18,751 nucleotides of DNA from an uncultured Ruminococcus sp. Lineage in GTDB: Bacteria > Bacillota > Clostridia > Oscillospirales > Ruminococcaceae. The translations under genes were made by a program, and so were the position numbers. How positions within the stretch are numbered: the first letter of the stretch is position 1; each line of letters starts with the position of its first letter. Positions 1 to 7,274 of the stretch are shown in pieces. The stretch lies in assembly GCA_945867875.1 (NCBI GenBank), contig CAMBJF010000026.1, forward strand, positions 1 through 18,751, read 5' to 3'. The notes below the pieces were generated by a model that worked only from the letters and a program-made list of their open reading frames with translations, was not told where the DNA came from and ran no database searches.

Positions 1-45
1 GATAGCGTAGCGTCTCGTGGGCTCGGAGATGTGTATAAGAGACAG
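1..45 (+). other. Illumina/Nextera sequencing adapter (non-genomic)
   Basis: Bases 12-26 match the Nextera read-2 primer region and bases 27-45 (AGATGTGTATAAGAGACAG) are the Tn5 mosaic end. Bases 4-11 (AGCGTAGC) sit exactly where the i7 index lies and, from memory, equal index N709 as written in the adapter. Bases 1-3 (GAT) match the end of the P7 oligo. The order and spacing are those of a library construct, so this stretch is assembly contamination and genomic DNA begins at about base 46. Translated in frame with the next gene it adds the artefactual peptide start MYKRQ. Confidence 0.96.
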
Positions 46-50
46 ATACG

Positions 51-69
51 AAAGGTGGTCAATCTTTTG
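51..69 (+). promoter_or_regulatory. Ribosome binding site fixing a TTG start
   Basis: AAAGGTGG at 51-58 lies eight bases before TTG at 67-69. The next two genes show the same layout of purine-rich site, eight-base spacer and TTG. A start here gives a clean signal peptide, whereas the longer in-frame GTG at base 31 lies inside the adapter and cannot be native. Confidence 0.8.
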
Positions 70-3000
70 TCAAGGAAATCAAGTCTAAAAAGGCTGCTGT
101 CCGGTCTCATGGCTCTGATGATGTGCGCAACTGCATTCCCAATGACAGCGTTTGCTGAGAATGAGATACTCACAAAAGCATCTGAAGCCTATGAAAATCC
201 TGTTATCTCCTACGAGAAACAGACGACTTACAGCGAGTATTTCGATGAGTATTCCGACAAGGCAAGACCGAGAGATGAGGTCACATTTGAATATGTGTCC
301 GCTTCTAACGGTGCTGAAGTTGAGGTCGGAAGCTACGAGGGCAAAGACGACGTAGTTATCTGGTCAAATGAGGACGGCTCTGTTGAATTCAGCGTTAATG
401 TTGAAAAAGCAGGAGCTTACAATGTGGAGGTGTGCTATTATCCTATCACCGGCGGTAATACAACTTCCGAAATGTCAATGCTTATCGACGGAACAAGCCC
501 ATTTGACACAGCAACCCGCATAAGCTTCCCAAGAACATGGAAGTCTGCTTATGCTATCATACCGAACGAGCGTGACAACGAAACCCGTCCTCCTCAGATC
601 GAGACTCCGATGTGGATAACCACACCGTTTATTGATTCTGACGGACTGTTCAACGAACCCCTCTACTTCTATTTTGATGAGGGCGAACACAAGGTGACAC
701 TTACTTCTGAAAAAGCTTCAGTTGCTATTGCATATATTAAGCTTTATCAGTACGAGCCCGCTCCTGCATACACAGCTCCCACCGATGACGAGCTGAGACA
801 GAACGCAGGTGCAGAACCCATTCGTCTTCAGGGCGAAAATTACGCTTACACAAATTCTCAGACTATTTTCCCCACCTATGACCGTGGTACATACCTTACC
901 GAGGACCACACAGGAAACCAGACCCACCCCGTAAAGGAGCGCTACAACACTGTTGGCGACGGAACATGGGACACTTCAGGTCAGAAGGTAACTTGGGAAA
1001 TGGACGTGCCTGCCGACGGATACTATAAAATAGGTATCAAGGGCAGACAGGACGTTATGAGAGGTCTTTACTCCAACCGCCGCATCTACATTGATGACGA
1101 GGTTCCCTCCGAGCCTTTCGAGCAGGTAAAGTTCCCCTATGACACCAACTGGATAATGGTTTCGCCTACCGACAGCACAGGCGAGGACGCATATGTTTAC
1201 CTCACAGCAGGCAAGCATACCATTACTCTTGAAGCAATTCCAGGTGAGATCGGTGAATCAATGCGCCGTCTGGACGATATCGTCTATACCGCAAACCAGT
1301 ATTATATGAAGATACTGATGATAACCGGTCCTAACCCCGATAAGTACACCGATTATTATGTACATAAGGAAATCCCCGAGCTTCTTGATGTATGTGCAGA
1401 GCTTTCTCAGGCGCTCAAGGACGAGCAGGCAACTATCGAGGCTCTCTCTCAGCAGACAGGCTCCGAAGCTACCGCTCTTGCAAGACTTGCAGACGTTTTT
1501 GACCGCTGCATTGAAAAGCCCAACAAGATACCCACATTCATCTCCAACTCCTCTATCAAGGATAACATCACTTCCGTTTCCTCTTGGATGAGAGAGTACA
1601 GAGACCAGCCTCTTGAGATCGACTTTATCGAGCTTATGCCCAAGTACGATGCAAGCGGCAAGGAGACTGAGTTCACCGGCGTTAAGGAGAACTTCTTCAA
1701 GGCTCTTAGCTTTGGTTTCAAGGGCTTCTTTGGCTCATTCTTCGAGGATTACACAGTTCTTTCCGATTCAACTGCTGATTCGATCGTTGTATGGTGTGGC
1801 CTCGGCCGTGACCAGACTACTGTTGTAAAGCAGCTCACTGAGTCCGAATTTACTCCCGAGACAGGCGTTGATGTTTCCATCAACCTTGTACAGGGTACTA
1901 TTATGGAAGCCGTTCTCGCAGGCAAGGGTCCTGACGTTGCAATGTTCGTCGGCGGAGAATTCCCCGTAAACCTTGCTATCAGAGACCTCCTCGTCCCCCT
2001 CGATGATATGGAGGGCTTCGACGATGTGGCTTCCCGTTTCCAGGATACCGCTCTTGTTCATTATCAGTATGACGGCAAGACATACGGTATTCCCATTCAG
2101 CGTACATTCCCTATGATGTTCTACAGAAAGGACACCCTTTCTGAGCTCGGCATCGAAAATCCCCCTGAGACCTGGGACGATCTCCTTGATATGCTCCCTG
2201 CTCTCCAGCGTAAGTATATGCAGCCCGGTCTTATTCTCCCCGGAAACGTAAACGGTACTGCCGTTGCTCCTTCCACCGAGGTCGGACATACATTTGCAAT
2301 GCTCATGCTCCAGTCGGGTCTTAACTATTACACTCCCGACCAAACAGCCACAAACTTCGACACTGTTCAGGCTGTTGACGCATTCGATATGTGGACAAGA
2401 TTCTACACCACATACAACTTTGACCAGACCTATGATGCATTCACCCGTTTCAGAACAGGTGAGGCTCCTATCGTGATCCAGAACTACTGCAGCTTCTACA
2501 ATCAGCTGAATGTAGCGGCTCCCGAGATCAAGGGCTCTTGGGACTTCTGCCCTGTTCCCGGTACAAGACGTGAGGACGGCACAGTTTCTCACGCAGCAAA
2601 CTCCTCAGGCTCCGGCTTCATCGTTCTTAAGGACTGCAAGAATGTTGAGGGCGCTTGGAAGTACATCGACTGGTTCACATCTACCGACACAATGGTTGAG
2701 TACGGTCAGAATGTTGAAGGCGTAATGGGACCTCTCGGAAGATTTGAGTCCGCAAACGTTGAGGCTCTCCAGAAGCTCAACTGGTCCAAGAGCGACCTTA
2801 CAAAGATCAATGCTCAGCTTGCAGAGCTTGACGAGATACCCATTATCCCCTCGTCCTACGTTGTTACACGAAGCATTATGAACGCATTCCGTGCAGTTGT
2901 TAATGACAACGACAATGCCCGTGAGACACTCCGCTGGTACAACAAGGACATCAACGCCGAGATAACACGTAAGCGCAAGAATCTCGGCCTTGACGACTAA
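67..3000 (+). CDS. Large secreted sugar ABC transporter solute-binding protein with two CBM-like domains
   Basis: The protein probably captures an oligosaccharide outside the membrane and delivers it to the permeases that follow. From TTG at 67 it is 977 residues, about twice the usual length for this family. A Sec signal peptide occupies residues 1-30 (basic start, hydrophobic core, cleavage after AFA). Residues about 69-231 and 249-408 look like two CBM6/35-type beta-sandwiches, with strands such as VEFSVNVEKAGAYNVEVCYY, a short LIDG turn, and HTITLEA. A helical linker spans about 410-570. Residues about 570-970 are a family-1 extracellular binding domain, with PDVAMF near 621 and YGIPIQ near 672. 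No lipobox cysteine is present: the only nearby Cys (C20) is preceded by LMM. The gap to the first permease is 22 bases. The binding-domain call is firm, the CBM calls rest on pattern only, and the ligand is unknown. Confidence 0.88.
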   Translation: MSRKSSLKRLLSGLMALMMCATAFPMTAFAENEILTKASEAYENPVISYEKQTTYSEYFDEYSDKARPRDEVTFEYVSASNGAEVEVGSYEGKDDVVIWSNEDGSVEFSVNVEKAGAYNVEVCYYPITGGNTTSEMSMLIDGTSPFDTATRISFPRTWKSAYAIIPNERDNETRPPQIETPMWITTPFIDSDGLFNEPLYFYFDEGEHKVTLTSEKASVAIAYIKLYQYEPAPAYTAPTDDELRQNAGAEPIRLQGENYAYTNSQTIFPTYDRGTYLTEDHTGNQTHPVKERYNTVGDGTWDTSGQKVTWEMDVPADGYYKIGIKGRQDVMRGLYSNRRIYIDDEVPSEPFEQVKFPYDTNWIMVSPTDSTGEDAYVYLTAGKHTITLEAIPGEIGESMRRLDDIVYTANQYYMKILMITGPNPDKYTDYYVHKEIPELLDVCAELSQALKDEQATIEALSQQTGSEATALARLADVFDRCIEKPNKIPTFISNSSIKDNITSVSSWMREYRDQPLEIDFIELMPKYDASGKETEFTGVKENFFKALSFGFKGFFGSFFEDYTVLSDSTADSIVVWCGLGRDQTTVVKQLTESEFTPETGVDVSINLVQGTIMEAVLAGKGPDVAMFVGGEFPVNLAIRDLLVPLDDMEGFDDVASRFQDTALVHYQYDGKTYGIPIQRTFPMMFYRKDTLSELGIENPPETWDDLLDMLPALQRKYMQPGLILPGNVNGTAVAPSTEVGHTFAMLMLQSGLNYYTPDQTATNFDTVQAVDAFDMWTRFYTTYNFDQTYDAFTRFRTGEAPIVIQNYCSFYNQLNVAAPEIKGSWDFCPVPGTRREDGTVSHAANSSGSGFIVLKDCKNVEGAWKYIDWFTSTDTMVEYGQNVEGVMGPLGRFESANVEALQKLNWSKSDLTKINAQLAELDEIPIIPSSYVVTRSIMNAFRAVVNDNDNARETLRWYNKDINAEITRKRKNLGLDD

Positions 3001-3006
3001 TCAATG

Positions 3007-3025
3007 AAGGAGGGCAATTACTTTG
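3007..3025 (+). promoter_or_regulatory. Ribosome binding site for TTG-started permease
   Basis: AAGGAGGG at 3007-3014 is followed by an eight-base spacer and TTG at 3023. The next in-frame ATG (3074) has no comparable site. The resulting N-terminus MAENTVK is identical to that of the permease at 10487, which supports this start. Confidence 0.85.
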
Positions 3026-3985
3026 GCTGAAAATACCGTTAAAAAGGAAATTCTGCTCCCTTCGGAGAGAAAAATGTCGAGGAAGGAAAGGCGTCAGTAC
3101 ACTCTTCACGAGATGAAGCGCAACTATATGTGCTACATAATGCTGGCTCCCTTTATGCTCCTTTTCCTCGTGTTCACCATTATCCCTGTTATAATGTCCC
3201 TTCCTATGGGCTTTACTGACTTCGATATGGCGAGCCTTCCCAAATTTGTAGGTTTCCAGAATTTCTACACAATGTTCCTTGAGGACGATGTATTCATCAA
3301 GTCCATCAGAACAACACTTATCTTCGCAATTTTCACAGGTCCTCTCAGCTACGCAATGAGCTTCCTGCTCGCTTGGCTCATCAATGAGCTTCACCCCACG
3401 CTGAAGACTTTATTCACACTTATCTTCTATGCACCTTCAATGGCAGGAAACATTTACTTCGTATGGCAGCTCATTTTCTCGGGCGACCAGTACGGATACC
3501 TCAATGCTTTCCTTATGGAGTTGGGCTTCACCTCCAGCGCTATCCAGTGGCTCACAGACGGAAACTACGTTCTCCCCTGTGTAATCGTGGTTCAGCTGTG
3601 GGTATCAATGGGCGCAGGCTTCCTTGCAATGCGTGCCGGCTTCCAGGGCATCGACAAGTCGATGTACGAGGCAGGCGCTATCGAGGGTATCAAGAACCGC
3701 TGGCAGGAGCTTATCTACATCACTATCCCCGCAATGGGTCCTTCCCTTATGTTTGCGGCAGTAATGCAGATCGTGTCCGCATTCACAGTTGATATCGTCG
3801 GACGTATGCTGGCAGGCTTCCCCTCCACAGACTACAAGGTACATACTATTATGACTCACGCCTTTGACTACGGCTGGGTACGATATGAGATGGGTTATTC
3901 GTCCGCCGTATGCTTCGTTTTGTTCGTGGTAATGCTTGTCTGCAACAAGCTTGTAAGCAAGCTGCTCGGCAAATATGTTGACTGA
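3023..3985 (+). CDS. MalF-type sugar ABC transporter permease (first pair)
   Basis: This is one half of the membrane channel of a CUT1-type carbohydrate importer. It has 320 residues: a basic cytoplasmic start of about 35 residues, then six hydrophobic segments near 37-62, 94-121, 127-152, 184-205, 236-256 and 291-315. The ATPase-contacting EAA loop is visible from E216 (EAGAIEG, followed by ITIPAMGPSL). Length and topology fit the YurN/UgpA/MalF group. The start is TTG with a strong ribosome binding site. It lies between the binding protein and the MalG-type partner, 18 bases upstream of the latter, so the three form a standard importer set lacking only the ATPase. The substrate cannot be read from the sequence. 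Confidence 0.92.
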   Translation: MAENTVKKEILLPSERKMSRKERRQYTLHEMKRNYMCYIMLAPFMLLFLVFTIIPVIMSLPMGFTDFDMASLPKFVGFQNFYTMFLEDDVFIKSIRTTLIFAIFTGPLSYAMSFLLAWLINELHPTLKTLFTLIFYAPSMAGNIYFVWQLIFSGDQYGYLNAFLMELGFTSSAIQWLTDGNYVLPCVIVVQLWVSMGAGFLAMRAGFQGIDKSMYEAGAIEGIKNRWQELIYITIPAMGPSLMFAAVMQIVSAFTVDIVGRMLAGFPSTDYKVHTIMTHAFDYGWVRYEMGYSSAVCFVLFVVMLVCNKLVSKLLGKYVD

Positions 3986-3986
3986 T

Positions 3987-4006
3987 AAAGGGGTGAGCTG
4001 AAGTTG
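3987..4006 (+). promoter_or_regulatory. Ribosome binding site for TTG-started permease
   Basis: AAAGGGGTG at 3987-3995 lies eight bases before TTG at 4004. It is the third consecutive gene of this locus with this arrangement. Confidence 0.75.
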
Positions 4007-4981
4007 AAGAAAAACAAAAAGAATCTGAAGCCCTCAGAGCTTGCCGCTCTTCAGGCTGAGGAAAACGCCGCTGCCCTTGAGGCACTGAGAAAACGGCGTG
4101 AGAAAGAGCATAAGAAAATGCTCAGATCAAAGGGCTCAAACAAGAGAGTCGGAAAGTCCTGGAAAAATGATATCGGAATTTTCCTCCTCCTTACCTTTAT
4201 GGGTCTGTTTATGATCTTCCCCATTTATCTGGCAGTCGTAAACTCCATCAAGCCCGTTCAGGAAGTTTTCCTGATGCCTCCTAAGCTTTACGCTATGGAT
4301 CCTACACTCAATAACTTCCAGGATCTGTTCAAGATCGCAAACAACTCCTGGGTACCCTTCTCCAGAAACGTATTCAACAGTATTATGGTAACGGTAGTAG
4401 CTACCGTGTTCCACGTTCTGTTTGCTTCCACAGCGGCATTTGTGCTTTCAAAGTGCAGATTCCCCGGAAATGCGCTTCTCAATGAGATCGTTGTAATCGC
4501 CCTCCTGTTCAACTCTACCGTACTGTACATCATGCAGTATATGGTAATGGCAACACTGGGTATGATCAACACCTATTCCGCACTTATCCTGCCCATTATC
4601 GCAACGTCAATGGGTCTCTACCTTATGCGTCAGAGCATGACCACCATTCCCGACGCAATGATCGAGGCTGCAAAGGTTGACGGCGCAGGTCTCCTGCGTA
4701 TTTGCTGGGGCATCGTAATGCCTAACTGTAAGCCTGCTCTTATGACCATCATCATCTTTGAGTTCCAGACCTCCTGGAACCAGGCGGGAGGCGGTCTTGT
4801 ATACGATGAGGCTCTCAAGACTATCCCCGTCGTAGTTCAGCAGATCGCCGCAGCAGGTATCGCTCGTCAGGGTGCAATTGCGGCTTCCGCAGTCGTACTG
4901 ATGATCCCCCCCCTGCTGGTATTCGTTCTGGCACAGAGAAACGTTATGGAAACAATGGCTCACGCAGGTATGAAGGACTAA
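4004..4981 (+). CDS. MalG-type sugar ABC transporter permease (first pair)
   Basis: This is the second channel subunit of the first importer, 325 residues from TTG. The first 55 or so residues are a highly charged Lys/Glu/Ala-rich cytoplasmic segment (for example AALQAEENAAALEALRKRRE) that should form a long helix and is longer than in typical MalG/YurM proteins. Six membrane segments follow. The EAA loop begins at E221 (EAAKVDGAG, then IVMPNCKPAL), as expected for a subunit that docks on a shared ATPase. The last residues after the final membrane segment are short (RNVMETMAHAGMKD), typical of the family. It follows the MalF-type partner after 18 bases. Family assignment is secure and the substrate is unknown. 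Confidence 0.92.
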   Translation: MKKNKKNLKPSELAALQAEENAAALEALRKRREKEHKKMLRSKGSNKRVGKSWKNDIGIFLLLTFMGLFMIFPIYLAVVNSIKPVQEVFLMPPKLYAMDPTLNNFQDLFKIANNSWVPFSRNVFNSIMVTVVATVFHVLFASTAAFVLSKCRFPGNALLNEIVVIALLFNSTVLYIMQYMVMATLGMINTYSALILPIIATSMGLYLMRQSMTTIPDAMIEAAKVDGAGLLRICWGIVMPNCKPALMTIIIFEFQTSWNQAGGGLVYDEALKTIPVVVQQIAAAGIARQGAIAASAVVLMIPPLLVFVLAQRNVMETMAHAGMKD

Positions 4982-5020
4982 TATCATACTGCGAAAACTT
5001 AAAGAAAAGGGTGATGATAT
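4981..5020 (+). promoter_or_regulatory. Inverted repeat spanning a short gap and the next start codon
   Basis: ATATCAT at 4981-4987 is the reverse complement of ATGATAT at 5014-5020. The arms enclose the ribosome binding site (AAAGGGTG, about 5006-5013), and the right arm covers the first two bases of the ATG at 5019. If formed in mRNA the stem could modulate translation of the NHL gene. It is short and AT-rich, so chance is quite possible. Confidence 0.25.
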
Positions 5021-6614
5021 GAAAAGCTTGAAAAAGCTGATCGCTGCAGCAGGCGCTTGTGTAATGCTTGCGTCAACGCTTGCGGCAAATGTGACCGCTA
5101 TGGAAAGCTATGACCCTTACAGCTATGACAGATGGGGCGACGCAGTTGCTTCACAGGTTGGATATACCGCAGAGAGCTTTGTGGACGGACAGTCTATAAA
5201 GGGTCTTACCGAGTATGTGTCCTCAATGGACGGATACGAGGCGAGCAAGGCGGACTGGAAGGACAAGATGGGTCTCAAAGAACCCGCTGACCTTTATCTT
5301 GCAGAGGACACAGGACTTCTCTTCAAGGAAAATTCCGAGGCAAACCCCAACTATTATATGTTTATAGCCGACAAGGGCAATGACAGAATTATCGTGACAG
5401 ACCTTGACTTCAATATGGTGAAGTATTTCGACAAATTCACCTACAACGGCGAAGAGCTTACCCTCAAAAAGCCCGAAGGTGTGTTTGTGGATCAGTACAC
5501 AGGCTACATTTACGTCTGCGACACTGAAAACAGCCGTGTGCTCAAAACAGACATCGACGGAAACGTTGACTACATCTTTGAGAAGCCCACTTCCGAGGTC
5601 TATTCTCAGGACCTTACCTACAACCCCCGAAAGGTTGCAGTTGATAAGGCAGGAAATGTTTACGTTGTTGTAAAGTCCGTTACAAAGGGCGCAGTTATGT
5701 ATGATTTCAACGGCGAGTTCCTCGGCTTCTACGGTGCGAACCGAGTTGAGGCTACCGCAGAGATCATTATGAACGCTTTCTGGAACACCATCGCTACCGA
5801 GGAGCAGAGAGCACGTTCAACAAAGACAACACCTATCGGCTTTTCAAACTTCGACATCGACGATGACGGCTTCATCTACACCGTTACCGAGTCCACCGAA
5901 GTAAAGACCGATACAGTCAAGAAGCTGAACCCCAGAGGAACAAATATCCTCTCCTCCATCACCGCAAATGAAGTTACATTCGGTGATATCTCCCCCGCAT
6001 ATTACTCCATTTACACCAAAGAATCCACCCTCACCGATATCGACATCGGACCCAACGGTGAGCTCAACATTCTTGATTTCGCCCACGGAAGAATATTCCA
6101 GTACGACAAAATGGCAAACCTGATGTTCGTACTCGGCGGAACAGGCGAGCAGCTGGGAACCTTCCGCAGCATTGCCGCTATCGAGAGCCATGACAATATG
6201 CTCTACGTTCTCGACTCCAGAAAGAACAGCATCACAATTTTCAGACGCACAGCTTTCGGTGAAATTGTTACCGAGGCAACAAACCTCTACAACGCAGGCT
6301 ATTATGAAGAATCTGAGGAGCCTTGGAGAAACGTTATAAAGTACGACGGAAACTACCGCCGTGCATACATCGGAATCGGCAACGCCCTTCTTAACAAGGA
6401 GGACTACAAGGAGGCTATGAAGTACTTCAAGATCTCCATCAGCCGTGCCCGTTACAACAAGGCTTATGAGGGCTACAGAGACCAGATACTTCAGAAATAT
6501 TTCACTCCCGCAATAATCATCATTCTCGTGATCGTTGTTGCTTGGAAAGTGATAAAGAAGCTTAACCAAAAGGGAATAATCACATTCCCCTGGCAGAGAA
6601 GGAGAGGTGCGTAA
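5019..6614 (+). CDS. Secreted NHL beta-propeller protein with TPR segment and C-terminal membrane anchor
   Basis: The protein is 531 residues. A Sec signal peptide covers residues 1-27 (cleavage after VTA). Repeated NHL-like blades follow, for example FIADKGNDRIIVTD near 115, PEGVFVD...YVCDTENSRVLK at 152-185, YNPRKVAVDKAGNVYVV near 200, LTDIDIGPNGELNILDFAHG near 338 and LYVLDSRKNSITIF near 395. Residues about 418-490 are helical and TPR-like (AYIGIGNALLNKEDYKEAMKYF). A single membrane segment at about 496-514 precedes a short basic tail. Propeller and TPR should therefore lie outside the cell, held to the membrane at the C-terminus. No catalytic residue can be assigned; propellers of this kind often bind glycans, peptides or partner proteins. 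The gene sits between the permeases and a Yip1-family gene three bases downstream, which suggests a surface accessory role to transport. Confidence 0.82.
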   Translation: MKSLKKLIAAAGACVMLASTLAANVTAMESYDPYSYDRWGDAVASQVGYTAESFVDGQSIKGLTEYVSSMDGYEASKADWKDKMGLKEPADLYLAEDTGLLFKENSEANPNYYMFIADKGNDRIIVTDLDFNMVKYFDKFTYNGEELTLKKPEGVFVDQYTGYIYVCDTENSRVLKTDIDGNVDYIFEKPTSEVYSQDLTYNPRKVAVDKAGNVYVVVKSVTKGAVMYDFNGEFLGFYGANRVEATAEIIMNAFWNTIATEEQRARSTKTTPIGFSNFDIDDDGFIYTVTESTEVKTDTVKKLNPRGTNILSSITANEVTFGDISPAYYSIYTKESTLTDIDIGPNGELNILDFAHGRIFQYDKMANLMFVLGGTGEQLGTFRSIAAIESHDNMLYVLDSRKNSITIFRRTAFGEIVTEATNLYNAGYYEESEEPWRNVIKYDGNYRRAYIGIGNALLNKEDYKEAMKYFKISISRARYNKAYEGYRDQILQKYFTPAIIIILVIVVAWKVIKKLNQKGIITFPWQRRRGA

Positions 6615-6617
6615 GTA

Positions 6618-7247
6618 ATGTTAGATCTCACTCAGGGACAGTTTGTCAAGCACACCGTTATGCACCCCTTTGAGGGCTTCGAGGATCTCAGGTGGAAAAA
6701 AGCAGGTTCAATGAAGTATGCGATCATCATTGTTTGCCTCCTTTTCATTGAATCACTGGCGTACAGCAGAATGTACGGTTTCCAGTATTACACAAGCTAT
6801 GATAAGATTTTCAACATTGTTCCTTATATATTCCAGAGCTTCGGTCTGTTCCTGCTCTATGTAGTATGCAACTGGGCAATGTGTACTCTGTTCGACGGCG
6901 AAGGTTCTATGAAAAACATTTTCATAGTCACGGCGTATTCGCTGATACCCTATATAGCCGGCAAGTTGATAGGAACGGTTCTTTCCCACTTCCTTATCAG
7001 AGATGAGTACATTTTCATTCAGTGCTTTGAAGTAATAGGAACGGCGTGGACGGTGGTGCTGTTCATCTCAGCGATGAAAGCGGTGCATCAGTTCTCGTTC
7101 GGCAAGACCTTGGCGCTGATACTGCTCACACTGGTGGCAATGGTACTGGTAGTTTTCCTGTTGGTTCTTCTCCTTACGCTTTTCCAGCAGGTCATCATAT
7201 TCGTATTTACCATCTATACTGAGCTTTCCTACAGACTGAGAGTTTAA
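6618..7247 (+). CDS. Yip1-family integral membrane protein
   Basis: The protein is 209 residues with about five hydrophobic segments: near 33-50, 68-92, 96-122 (including the VTAYSLIPYI block), 134-155 and 163-195. The short soluble start carries HPFEGFEDLRWKKAGS, a pattern common at the N-terminus of bacterial YIP1-domain proteins, and FIVTAYSLIPYI is typical of the family. There is no signal peptide and no catalytic motif. The ribosome binding site AAGGAG at 6599-6604 lies in the end of the NHL gene, and only three bases separate the two genes, so they are probably translated together. Bacterial YIP1 proteins next to sugar transporters have no settled function. A scaffold or assembly role for the transporter or surface proteins is inference. 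Confidence 0.8.
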   Translation: MLDLTQGQFVKHTVMHPFEGFEDLRWKKAGSMKYAIIIVCLLFIESLAYSRMYGFQYYTSYDKIFNIVPYIFQSFGLFLLYVVCNWAMCTLFDGEGSMKNIFIVTAYSLIPYIAGKLIGTVLSHFLIRDEYIFIQCFEVIGTAWTVVLFISAMKAVHQFSFGKTLALILLTLVAMVLVVFLLVLLLTLFQQVIIFVFTIYTELSYRLRV

Positions 7248-7274
7248 ATTTCAAAAGGAAAAGTGGTGAAAACA

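Noticed and set aside
27..45. Tn5 mosaic end as evidence of a natural transposon
   Set aside because: It is flanked by the Nextera read-2 primer sequence and an index, so it is library adapter and not a mobile element.
1768..2592. Long open frame on the minus strand (274 codons) opposite the binding protein gene
   Set aside because: It lies wholly antisense to a well-supported gene, has no recognisable domain, and is explained by codon bias in the sense gene.
5844..6569. Long minus-strand open frame (241 codons) opposite the NHL gene
   Set aside because: It is an antisense shadow with low-complexity Val/Cys-rich sequence and no supporting ribosome binding context.
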